Of a DNA stretch of 64,000 bases, positions 1-10,679 are shown piece by piece; the stretch's first letter is position 1; every line of letters starts with the position of its first letter. The stretch spans positions 8,979,501-9,043,500 of the forward strand of contig NC_056766.1 in assembly GCF_018687715.1 (NCBI RefSeq), read 5' to 3'. Source of the DNA: Carya illinoinensis. Its lineage: Eukaryota > Streptophyta > Magnoliopsida > Fagales > Juglandaceae. The notes under the pieces were generated by a model, which worked only from the letters and a program-made list of their open reading frames with translations, searched no databases and was not told where the DNA came from. A program made the position numbers and the translations under genes.

Positions 1-2700
1 ATACCCATTCTCCATACCCATTTCAGTTTGCTTCCAAGCTTGAGTTTAGATCCTTGTTTTCATCTTCCCAAAGGGAAAACTTTGAAGGTAAGACCCTCTT
101 GTTTACTTTTCACTATGATTTTCTTATGGGTTTCAAATTTCACCATTTTTCTCACATATTGATGTTTCGGTTTTGAGATTTAAAAATAGTGTCATCGTGT
201 TCTTCATCTACACGGCTACACTACCACTTAGTCCTCCATTTTACCTCTTGAAAGTGGTTGAGAGATTAAGGTAAAAACCCTAACTTGATCCATTTGGTTT
301 TACTTTGATTGTGGAGGCCAACTAAGTTGTTTTAGCTTGTATTTTAAGTATAGTTATTGTCTATGTTGCAAATAAATGTGGATGCTCTGCTTTTGGCCCG
401 AACCGAAAATGTTGAAGTAGTTTTGCTATGTATTTTCATATATTTCGAAAATGCTATGTTACTATTAAACTTGGTTTAATCATAGGTGATGATTAAAGTG
501 ATTTTCGTTTATTTATGTTGGTACCATGTGTCTTGTGTTGAGGTTGGTTAGCAAGTTGTTTTTAGGATGCTAGAGAATCGGTTTAAAGGTTTGACTTGGT
601 TCCTTGTAATTTTATGGCTTGCTTCAAAAAGGGTATTAAATGAGTAAATTATAAGTTTGAGTGTTTAAAGGTTTTAATGTTACTTAATGGGTAACCTTGA
701 TATACTACTCTAATTTAATGGGATATGTTGTCTAAACTATTTAAATATTGCTTGTGTGATTAGATTATATCATAGTTGGTTTAAGTATAGGAGATTAATT
801 GTGCATATTATATTATGATATGTAAAGATGTCCAAGTACCCCTAAGCCCATGTCATGCCATGCCCTGTCTTGATGTAAAAATAGCCCACGTATGTTGTAC
901 CTCGTTTGGTTAAATTCTGCCAAACCCAAAAGTCCAAAATATTGATAAGCTAACCTTTTTATGAGGGACCACAAGTTGATTTAAAAGGCATGTTTGCTAA
1001 GCTTGTTTAGCCTACTTGAGATGCCTAAATCTATTTTTAAGCCCATTGTTGAGAATTTCCAAATTTTATCTCTTAATGTCCATAACCCAAAGTGAGCTTG
1101 AACCAAAGAGACCCTGCTTGAAGCCTATGAATTCTTAACTACTTTTCATGTAAGTGTTTTAAATAGCCTTCCATGGACATCTAACATGTCTTAATATTTA
1201 ATCTATTGCTCTTGTAAGTTGAGGTGAGGAGTAGTCATCGGGTTAATGCTAAGTATAGAAGGGATGTTAGATTGTAATATCATGGCTTTCTCTTTTAAAT
1301 GGAGGGCTAAAGAATATTGTATGAGTATTAGCATGCTTATGCTATTTATTGGAATAGGACCTATATTGACATTGAAAGTATCGAGGAGCATAGAGGTAAG
1401 TAGCTATGACTACGCTTCTTACACCAAGTTCTCTTTATGAAAGAATGTCTCTCTCTCTCTTATTGCAATTGTTCTTTTAAATAAACGAGTAAATGAATAT
1501 AGTATATACAAGCCTTTCTTGGCAGCCCCTTTTTATTCACCCAAAGTATTAAGAGTATGCATGCGAATGGATGGTATACATAGTACGTATTGTATGTATT
1601 TTCATGAAATGAAATGTGAGGCTTATGCCTTATGCTTAAAGCGATGCCTTAAACAATGCAAAGAAAGTGTTTTAAATGTTCCTATGAACTGATACTTTAA
1701 AGAATGCCATGAACTGATGCTTTATGGATGCCATGAAAGATGATGTTTAAGCTCATTCTTTTAAATCATGTTTTTATATGAATGAACTGTTAAATGAAAA
1801 GGATTGGAAAGGAAATGACTAAATGAAAGAAAGAAAAGACTGGAAGATAATGAATTTTTTAATGTATGAAACTACATAATGGCCACGACTGATAAATGAA
1901 TGATGGTATCAGAGGTTTAGGCAAATTACAATACCGGGTAAGTAGTACTGGCGGTGCACCCAGTGCTACCCCTTGACTTAAAGGGATTCCCAACCCGCAG
2001 CCACGGGTGGAGTCTAGGTCCAAAAGAATGCTAACCCTAACACATGGGGCATAATAGTGTGTACTGGCCAAAGGAAAGTGAAACATGAAAGCATAGTTAT
2101 TTCTCAAAAAAAATGTTTATGCATAAAAGTATTGCTTATTCCTTAAAATGTTTATCCATGGAAGTATTTTCAAATTCTCAAAATGTTTATGCATGCATGT
2201 TTTCAAAAAAAAAAAAAAAAGAATAGATGATTAGTACATTTGGTGTAATACTTACTGAATATTCGACTCACTTTGTGTTTATGTTTTAAACATCCAAGTA
2301 ATAACGAAGAGGCTGGGGAGCAAGGCACTACTGCAGAGGGAGAGGCAGACGCTTAGTGTCTTCCCTGTTGGTTCGACCTTACATGGATGATAGGTTATGT
2401 TTACAAATATTGTTTTTATGTTGGGATGGGTCCCTTGTCAGGACGTTTTGTCGGGTTTGATTTTAAACCATGTATCATTTGCTATGGTATGACCGTTATG
2501 GTGGGATGATGGTAAACCCTTATACATCGATTTAGTGCCTTCTTGTATGTATGGTCGAGATGTAGTCCGTTCCTAACTAGAACAATTATTTTCCTTATTT
2601 TTCAAATCTCGGGCTCTTATACCATAGCCACCACCTATTGCATAAATTAAACTAGGTGTTGTGCCTGGCTAGGTTGGAGAACACAAGACCACCTAGGTTC
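1..2700. repeat. Probable decayed Ty3/gypsy LTR-type sequence
   Basis: No coding sequence is visible. The stretch is AT-rich with many short near-repeats built on ATGCC/ATGAA words (1600-1850). It then has a GC-richer block (about 1940-2080) and a block near 2250-2400 reading toward GAGGGAGAGGCAGACGC, which resembles the long LTRs of plant chromovirus-type gypsy elements. A 12-mer TGGTATCAGAGG at 1904 resembles a tRNA-iMet primer-binding site but has no LTR end beside it. No LTR pair, TSD or gag is seen, so the assignment rests on general resemblance only. Confidence 0.35.
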
Positions 2701-2894
2701 TTCATTTCTTATAGTTTAATAATTTTATATTATTTTTTATATTTATTATTTTTAATAAATAAATACTAGCGAAAAGATTATGTTCACATTTCACATTTAC
2801 AAATCAAAATTTGATCTTTGTATAATTTAGTGGAAGAATACGTGTCCCTATTAGAATGAGATGACATTTGATTTCAAAAATTAAGGAAGAAATA

Positions 2895-3074
2895 GACTTT
2901 CTAGGTGTTAAGGACGCCTTCCACTGCAAGCCAAAATCCTCAACCTGCAACCAACAAAAATGGTGGCCCAGTGTGCTTGATGCACCTCTGATACCTAAGT
3001 CCACGATATGTAGGATAAGTTATCACCAGAGTAGTGATCAAGATGAGTCTTTACCTGAATATGCTACCTGCTTC

Positions 3075-3109
<35 letters not shown>

Positions 3110-3360
3110 GCTATTGATAGATAGTAACAATAATCATCCTGTTAGGTCTTATCTTCATGTCCTTTTGAATTGATACTCATCTCGGGAATGTTGAACTCAT
3201 ACTATTTTCTGGATCAATTATCCATTAGCTCATTTGGCGGTTACAAGATGGAGTCAAATCGGCCCTTGAGACTTCAACGACTTAATCCTCACCATCTTTT
3301 GGGTTGGGCCTCCATACTGGGCCCACTCCTTATAAAGGGCTAAACAAGTCCATCCAATTA
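2895..3360 (+). repeat. Dispersed repeat copy A (LTR-like, with TATA box)
   Basis: This stretch aligns along most of its length with 13265-13660 on the same strand. Shared words include AGTGATCAAGATGAGTC, TACAAGATGGAGTCA and GGGTTGGGCCTCCATACTGG. Both copies carry TATAAAGGGC (3331 here, 13631 there), which looks like an LTR promoter. Copy A is followed by a leader and by the gag-like ORF at 3727, consistent with a 5' LTR. No matching 3' LTR was found. Confidence 0.65.
3078..3105. repeat. (GT)n microsatellite
   Basis: An uninterrupted TG/GT run of about 28 bases lies inside dispersed repeat copy A. The matching place in copy B (about 13400) has only a short TA run, so the repeat expanded after the copies separated. 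Confidence 0.95.
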
Positions 3361-3726
3361 CCCCTTTAATTCCCTTTGCATGGGCACAAGGGAATTAAAT
3401 AGTTGACGATGCTATCCCGCTTGTTGATTTATTTTCCCGAGCCTCAAAAATTTCAAATGTCGATGACCTTTTTGTGACAGGCATCCCTCTTACTTAGCCA
3501 ACCTACCCCGTTTTGTTACATCATCAAATCAAGCATTGATGATGCTGTCAGTCCCCTCTGATTTTCTTTACTCAATTGTGTAACCATCACTCCATTACTC
3601 CTTCATAGCCATTCTTTTGTTATCATTCCTTTTCCTTTCTTCACATTTGTTTGCTTTCACTCTTGTTTGCATCTTCTTTTGTTTTCTTTCTTCTTCCTCA
3701 TTGCAAAACCCTAGACTTCTTTGACA

Positions 3727-4103
3727 ATGGCCCAACAAAGCTCTTCACGACTTCCTTCTAAGGACACCCCTTTGTCAGCCCCAGAATCATCCATTCAGAG
3801 GGACATTCCTTATTTTGAGGGCATTGACTTGTGCTCCTTTCTCACCACTAAGGATCTTACCAAGATGAAGAACTCTTACAGGATCCCTATGTCCATGATT
3901 CTTGAACTCCCACACCGGGGTGCCTTTGGCAAAAAGAGCTTACCCGAGAAGCTAGCCCTGCCAATTTGCACTTTCGTGCATGGTTTAAGACTTCCTTTCA
4001 TCTGCCTTCATGCACAATGTTCTTGACTTCTTGAAGTTGGTTCCCGCTCAACTTCATTCTCATGCTTGGAGGGTGGTTCTTTTGTGAAGCTGTATAGTGT
4101 GGC
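3727..4103 (+). pseudogene. Ty3/gypsy 5' ORF remnant ('putative gypsy-type transposase' domain)
   Basis: The ATG at 3727 follows an AAACCCTAGAC leader. The reading frame is open for about 100 residues. It holds the pattern FLTTKDLTKMKNSYRIP, then SLPEKLALPICTFVHGLRLP, which resembles the N-terminal 'transposase (putative) gypsy type' family (PF04195) found in plant retrotransposon proteins. After about 4015 the similarity continues in another frame (VLDFLKLVPAQLHSHAWR) to a stop near 4103, so a frameshift is present. The rest of the ORF is missing. It lies downstream of the LTR-like repeat 2895-3360 in the same orientation, as expected for a retrotransposon 5' ORF. The family call is from memory of the motif and is moderately sure. 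Confidence 0.5.
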
Positions 4104-4174
4104 AGATGGTTCTAGAGCTTGCAAGCAAAGACTACCTAGACTAGATACATCTTAGTAACGGGGCCGGTAAAGCC

Positions 4175-5225
4175 CTATTTGTGGCGTATACTGTCCACCT
4201 GGTAAATCGAGCCACCCTCCTTCCAAATTCCCTTTGCCTCTTCCTTATCGACTAAGAGTTCACCTGTATTCAGGTACATCTCTATCTCCTTGGCCCAACC
4301 GGGCTTTCTGAGCTCCACTCCATTAACTTCTCCTCTGACTGATGGAATCTCAATCACTTTCTTCTCCACTTTCCATGGAAGGATGGACTCGTCCATTCCT
4401 GGGGCTGATCTTGCCAATATATCCACTACAACATTATTTTCTATGGGTATTTGTATAATATTGAAGTATGAGAATCTGTCGTGACTCTCCGAGACTTGGT
4501 CCAGATACTTCTTTAGCTTCTCGCCTTTGGCGATGTACGCTCCCACTACTTGGGAATCCACCTATATTTCAACCGTGCCTTCAGAAATGAATGTCCTACT
4601 ATCAATGCCACGTATTCAGATTTGTTATTGGTCACTTTAAACAGGAGTTTATCCAGGTAATGGTACACTCGCCCTCCTTCATCTATTATATAGACCCATA
4701 TCCCCCCCCCCTCCAAAACGACAAGAGGAGCCGTCAACGAAGACCTACCACAGTTTTCCAATGGGGGTGGTTTCCGCCTCCTTAGGTAAATCAATAAATT
4801 CTGCAATGAAGTTTGCGAAAGCTTGACCCTTCATGTCGAACTTTCTAAGCTCAATCGACCAGTTGACCAGTCTACCTGAATTGTCAGGTTTTTTAGCATC
4901 CTTCTGAAGGTGTGATATGTGAGTACTTTAATGGGATGGGCCTAGAAGTACGAACGTAATCTTCTGGTGGCTACCACTAAAGCAAATGCTAGCATCTCCA
5001 TTCATGGATATTGGGCCTTCGCTCTTTGTAGTACGCAATTGGTGTAGTATACTGGCATCTGGACTCCTCTTTTTTCTTTGACCAGGGCAACGGATATGAT
5101 ATGGATCAATACTACTAAATACACATACAAGATATCTCCTCACTCAGGTTGCTTTAACAATAATGGGTTGGATAGAGCTTGCTTCAACTCCTGGAAGGCA
5201 TGGTCACATTCCTTGTTCCATGTAC
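4175..5225 (-). pseudogene. Ty3/gypsy pol fragment: end of reverse transcriptase and RNase H
   Basis: Read on the minus strand from 5225, the segment encodes the end of RT (WNKECDHAFQELKQAL), then an RNase H region. That region includes DILYVYLVVS, VYYTNCVLQRAKAQYP, the tether-like WSTGRLS, KVTNNKSEYVALIVG and a MDSQVV block, followed by IQIPIENNVVVDILARSA. These are the usual order of gypsy RT/RNase H motifs. Several frame changes and stops separate the pieces (for example near 4550, 4800 and 4930), so it cannot make a protein. Integrase is not seen. It runs opposite to the gag-like ORF at 3727-4103, so the two are either separate elements or an inversion. Confidence 0.75.
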
Positions 5226-5329
5226 GGCTGAACACCCAACTCGGTCCGAAAAGTGAAGTTCCAACCCGACCCGAACATAAAGCTTCTGAAGTAGGGATTT
5301 CCAAACCAACCTCATTAACTAATTAAATG

Positions 5330-6460
5330 AATCTAAATTTTTTCAAAAATTAACCGATTACCCAATTACTGAATTGTTTTTTAATTTTAAGGATTGCCCA
5401 CATGTTGTTCTTTGTCAATGCATTAAATCAATGTATCTTTATCATTTTTGGTTGATGTTAGATACTCTAACATGGTTCATTTTTGTGTCTCTTTTAAGGC
5501 TTTTGTTTTTGCCCTTGAATTTTGTTTTACCAACGAGAGGCGTGTTTCGTTGCCAACATCAAAGAACATATTCTTGGAATAGTACAATCCATTTACAAAG
5601 CAACAACATTTCCTTTGCAATCTTGTGAGCCACAGAATCTACCCTCCTTGGGATTCATCTAGATCAAATTCACCATCCAGGCTGAGAGTGAGATAGATTA
5701 ACACACAAACATATTCATTCAAAATACAGACACGAGACCATATTCTAAGAACTATGTTTTGCTTTTTGTGCAATATACAGTGCCGGTTTTGCTTTATAGA
5801 TGTTGGTTTATTGGGTTAAGGATACCATTACAAACCAATTAAAGAATAGTACAATATGTAACTGGAATACATGTTATACAAGAAATAGATGACACAAAAG
5901 ATATACTTGAAGGCTTCATTAAAAGAAACATAGCAGTTTTATCAATGGCAATTAATAAAAAATAAAAAATAAAATAATGCACTACAACCCAACAAACTGA
6001 AAATAGCAAAGAAAGCTAAAGTACATTGTTCTATTTAAAAATTAGTATTAGAATGCAAGAGAGAACAAAATCTTGCACTATGCCTAACTTCCAAATAAAA
6101 ATTCCCAGTTTTTCGTCCTTAACATCATCCTATTCCTACTTCTGTTGCAAACTTCCAAGTGTGATGGCCTCATAACACCATTTGGTAAGTTCATCTCATT
6201 ATAAACCTACATGGGCAAGTTAGAATGGCATAAATGAGTCAATGACCATTAGTTGAGTATGAGTTTGAAAGGAAGATTCACAACAGCTAGCATATATGGG
6301 AAACAATCAAAAGGAATTTCAATAATCACCATGAGTTCAAGTAAGGAAAATTCAAGTAATCTTCAATCAGCCTCATTCAAAATTTCATCAAAGTCATCTC
6401 TACATCAAAAAATATATGTTAAAAATATAATTAATTGAAATAACTATATGAAAATATTCT
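5330..6460. other. No gene seen; AT-rich spacer
   Basis: Only short shadow ORFs occur. No splice-bounded coding stretch, terminal repeats or tandem array were recognised. The right end may include 3' untranslated sequence of the hAT element that follows. Confidence 0.5.
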
Positions 6461-8440
6461 TCAAATATAAATCTTACCAGTTTCTAATTTGTAGCTTTCC
6501 GCATCTTCCATTACATCTTGCGAGTCATAATTAACAGAGGGAGCCATCAACCAATTTTGTGTGCAAATAAAAGCTTCAATTGTTGAAAAAACCAATGAGC
6601 TATGGAATAAATCTAAGACACATCCTCCAACGCTAAATGCAGACTCGAAAGCTAACACATTTCAAAGCTATATTGGCAAGGATCGGAAAATTAATTGAAT
6701 TCATCTTCCACCACATTAAAATATCAAAGTTGGGCATCAATCCTTCAAGGCTCCCCATAAAATATCGATCCAACCTTGATTTGGACTCTATGACACCCTC
6801 TGATGCTTGATAGTGCCAATACCTACTATAAATATCCTTATCATTATAGGACGTTGTGCTGCTTTGAGTCTCACCACGTTGTCTTGTTTTGAGTCTCACC
6901 ATCACTTGAACCTACTTTGGATTTTGAATACTGTTTATTCATTCACTCAATCATCCTCCTTAACCTTGGAACAAGTTCAGACTCTTGCTCATGGCCAAGA
7001 AAATCTATAAACCAAAACTCTAAAACTTCCAACTTGGCGTTCAGATCAAGCATAGCCGCAATAAATAAGATTTTGTTTACTTTTTCAAAATTCTCCCAAT
7101 ATTTGTCATATTTCAACAGCATCCTCTCTGACATAGTTTTCAACATATCATCATCACCCATAGAAAACTTGATCAAATGGTTATAGATTGAAGCTATTTC
7201 TCCCATAAACAAATGTGAAGTTGCATAAGTTGAGCTTGAAATCTACAAGGTGACATCATAAAAAACTTTAAAAAGTGTACAAAAACCTTGACGATTTTCT
7301 GATCATCTAAAGTTGGTAGTCCTTCTCCTACCTCACGTAAATGCAAGCCAAACTGATTGTCTTCATTTTGCACCACCTCAAAAGCTATATAATACTTGAG
7401 AGCCACACTCAACATTAGATATATTGAGTTCTACCTAGCTGAAACATCAAAAGAAAGAAGCGCACCTCCCAAGATATTTTGTCTCTCAGTGCATGACCTA
7501 AAATTATCAAGTTTTGCAAGAGAAGACTTCACATATTTCACCACATTTTGAGTATTGACAATTGATCCATCAATTTCTTCCAAGCCATCATGGACAATAA
7601 GATTCAAAATATGTTCACAACATCTAATGTGTGTAAGGTCATTGTCTAATACGAAACAATCTCTGAGTTTGGTAATCTTCCTCAAATAATCGATGGTCGT
7701 AGTATTAGAGGATGCATTGTCTACTGTGATTGTAAATATCTTCTTTATGCCCCATCTAAATATAGATCACTCGCTCTCTCTTCCTATTGGTGTCCCTTTA
7801 TGATTAGCAACTTTCATAAAACCTATAATTCTTTTATGCAAGACCCAATCATTATTAATAAATTGGATGTTATGCACATATAGTTAAGATTTTGCACTGA
7901 TGTCCACATGTCAGTAGTGATGCAAATCTTATAATCAGATGCCATGAATATGTCTTTTAACTCGTCTTTCCTGACAAGTACATTTTCATGCAATCTCACA
8001 TAACACTAATGTGAGCGGGGATTGGAAATCTAGGCTCAAGTAGCCATAAAGTCTTTAAATCCCTATTTTTTTACAAATCTAAATGGTAGTTCATCCACAA
8101 TTATCATCTTAGTTACAGCCAACCTTATTTTCTGCTCATTATACTTGGCAAGTCCAAAACTAGGACTGCTAGTTGTACCATCCACCCCATCCCTCCTAGG
8201 TCCAGTCATTTTTTATTGGGGGTTATCCCTTCCAATCTCAAGAAATGCCTTACATGTGTCATTATGGTACCTCAAGGATGAAGTGCCTTATTTTTTAGAA
8301 TGACATAATAAAACCTTACCACAGTAATTGCATGTAGCTTTGTGAACATTGGGATCCCTATTGTCAATCCTAGAAAAATGAAGCCATACATCTGATCTAC
8401 CCCAAGATCTTTTGATAGGAGGGCGAACATGAGAAGGATT
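6461..8440 (-). pseudogene. hAT-family transposase (BED finger to dimerisation domain), broken
   Basis: On the minus strand, from about 8440 down, a BED-type zinc finger is visible (WLHFSRI, then KATCNYCGKVLLCHSKK, a stop, then LRYHNDTC). A central segment contains ITTDMWTSVQN and CCEHILNLIVHDGL. Further on are FIAAMLDLNAK (about 7050) and the C-terminal hAT dimerisation region LDRYFMGSLEGL, NFDILMWWKMNS, FPILANIALKCVS and SAFSVGGCVLDLFHSSL, near 6790-6600. This order is that of plant RICESLEEPER/Ac-like transposases, which are about 650-700 residues, so nearly the whole protein is represented. Many stops and frame changes (for example after HSKK near 8290, and near 7990, 7440 and 6660) make it non-functional. 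Terminal inverted repeats and an 8-bp target duplication were not identified. Confidence 0.85.
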
Positions 8441-9480
8441 AGTTGTAAGGAGAGAGCTATCCAAATGAGCCTAAGGAATAGTTATAGGGAGAGAGCTATT
8501 CAAATGAATTATATCAGGGATTGATTCAGACCCTGACAAAGGCAACACTAGATTCTATAACTACAATTTGAGATAAAGATAGCATCATTAAATTATTAAT
8601 CACATGAACGTCGACATGAAACTGAAACAAATAAATAATATCCCATGAAGCAAAATAGCATGTAAAATGAATAGATAAATAATGAATAATAAATTCAAAC
8701 CCATGTGAAGTAGTACTGAATGAAATATATATAATATATATATATATATATATAATGAGACATGCATGCACAAGTAGTTTGGGCTTAACTTGAATAAACT
8801 TTGTAGAGCTCTCAGACTCCACCAAATTAAGTCAAGCCCTCGTTTTCTCGACATTTACCATATATAAAGCATATATATACATACATATATGTATATGCAC
8901 TGTCAGTGCCCATATATATATATATATATGTATGTATGTCTATTAGATAATTTGGCCTTTAAAAGATATATTAGCAAATGCTCGACAGTAATTATAATTT
9001 TCTTAATAATTATTAACAAAGTATGCATTAAGTTGATTTCTAAACAGTACTTGCTTGTTTCAATTAGCTAGGAGATTCAAGTTTACTCTCAACATCTACA
9101 TGGGGGGTGAGGTTCCCAACTTCCCAGCTCATTCGAACCAATCCAAATATACTCATTGCGAACTAAACACGCAACATTTTATTTCAGTTCGAGATAGACA
9201 CGAAGAGGTTTGCTGAAAGGCTATATACAATCGCATGGTGGGGAGACCAAAAAAGTCTTAATGAGGAAATATCAAGGCATGATGGGTGGCGCCTCTGCTT
9301 TAATTTCCAATGGGCTTTTTTTTCTCATTCCAGTATAATTCTATGGAAGTTCGGGAAGTCATGTCTGTTTTTTGGCAGGATGTTCATGGGACCTTTGAAG
9401 TTGGACTACTCAATAGATGGCATACAAAAATTGCTTATTATTTGAATTGTCAAAAAAAAGATGTTAAATTAATTGGCTGC
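8441..9480. repeat. AT-rich spacer with (TA)n microsatellites
   Basis: Imperfect TA/ATAT runs lie at about 8717-8754 and 8870-8940. Two near-identical blocks with the word GGAGAGAGCTAT (about 8450-8505) form a short tandem repeat upstream of the hAT BED finger. No supported gene was seen in 8530-9480. Confidence 0.6.
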
Positions 9481-9925
9481 TGAGTGGAAGATATACCACA
9501 TTCAAGTCAATGAAATTTTTACTGAGATTTACCTGCTGCATGGGATTATTGAAAGCTAGAACTCGTTTCTTTTCTCTTCAAGTTTTTATTTTCTATTTTT
9601 ATTTTTTTAAAGTTCTTTTATTCTTTTATTTTTTATTTTTTGTTAAGAATATAATGTAAATAGTAAAATCTTTCTCTTTCAATCAATTTAAATTTTTAAG
9701 ACAAGACAATGGACGATTTTATATAGTATCAGAGCAAAAAAACCTGAATTTAAACCGCTTAACCTTTTGAGAGGAAATGTGGTAAGTGGTAATCAAAATA
9801 ATAAAATAAATAATATACCACATTTATAATCCACCAATTAGTACTGCACCTTTGATTCAAAATTTAAACTTCCTTTGATTCAAAATTCAAACTTCGGTGC
9901 TGCAGCCTGGCGCAACCCCCTCTTA

Positions 9926-10133
9926 GTTCTGCTTGGCCCCATAAAATTTTCATCTCAAACATAAAATTCTCATCTCATCATTACAACTTTCTCAAATCCC
10001 CATACAAAATATAATAAACAATTTAACTTTTTCTTAACTTTTTCAAATCTCAATACAATAATAATATTAAAATATAATACTTTAATATTTAATCTTAAAA
10101 CTCAGAATTCTCATCTCAATGGCCAAGCAAAAC
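9926..10133. mobile_element. Tourist-like MITE in the kinase promoter (TSD TTA)
   Basis: This is a 208-bp AT-rich element with terminal inverted repeats GTTCTGCTTGGCC at the left and GTTTTGCTTGGCC read from the right. It is flanked by TTA on both sides (9923-9925 and 10134-10136). TIR and TTA fit PIF/Harbinger-derived Tourist elements. The paralogous upstream region (around 16480-16500) lacks it, which supplies an empty site and shows it inserted after the duplication, about 0.5 kb upstream of the kinase start codon. Confidence 0.72.
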
Positions 10134-10205
10134 TTAATGTATCCTTGAAAGAGGGGAACGTCCGTGGTTTTCACTCCGTAGGGCCCAGCCATTTACTTTG
10201 AATAT

Positions 10206-10400
10206 GATAGGTTTTAACAGTGAGATGAGTATTTTTTGTTTTAAATAAAAATTTAAAATATTTTTTTTTAATATTATTATTATTTGAAATATAAAATAAT
10301 TAAATTTTTTATTTTATTTTATATAAAAATTTTAAAAAAAATATTATAATGATAAGATGAGATAAAAATCTTATGCCTCACCCTCATCAAACCTACCCTT
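10206..10400. mobile_element. Possible second MITE in the kinase promoter
   Basis: This AT-rich segment is absent from the paralogous promoter (16550-16560). Its left side begins TAGGTTTTAACAGTGAGATG, and its right side read in reverse begins TAGGTTTGATGAGGGTGAGG, so the ends are imperfect inverted repeats. A clear target duplication was not found and the boundaries are approximate. Confidence 0.4.
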
Positions 10401-10600
10401 AAATTGATAAGAAGCTGTCCTTAGAAAAAGTTTTGGCGGGTCCTAGACTCCAATGGAGATACCCTTCTCCACACGTATGCCCTTTGATCCACGTAAATTA
10501 TTTTCGTTAAATTTCTCCCAAAGAAAAGGACCATTGACTTGTTTTTTGTTTTTCTTCATTTTTCTCGAAGCCTTCTAACATTCATTCTTTCCTTCAGTTT

Positions 10601-10608
10601 TATAAATA
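10601..10608 (+). promoter_or_regulatory. TATA box of the receptor kinase
   Basis: TATAAATA lies 72 bases before the chosen ATG (10680), a normal spacing for a short plant 5' UTR. The in-frame ATG at 10539 lies upstream of this box and so is unlikely to be in the transcript. Confidence 0.6.
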
Positions 10609-10679
10609 TCCACATGCAACCACATCCTACTCATTCCAAAAAACATTTTCTAGCAATGGTTGCCCAGGCCTCCAATACC

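Noticed and set aside
1904..1915. TGGTATCAGAGG as a primer-binding site
   Set aside because: No LTR terminus directly precedes it, and the sequence on both sides looks like one continuous LTR-type region.
8526..8854. Two overlapping ORFs of 84-99 codons on the minus strand
   Set aside because: They run through a (TA)n microsatellite and show Ile/Tyr repeats typical of such translation.
10539..10679. In-frame ATG codons at 10539 and 10620 that would add an N-terminal extension to the receptor kinase
   Set aside because: The first lies upstream of the TATA box, and neither is kept in the dead paralog. The signal peptide begins cleanly at 10680. ATG 10656 remains a possible alternative.
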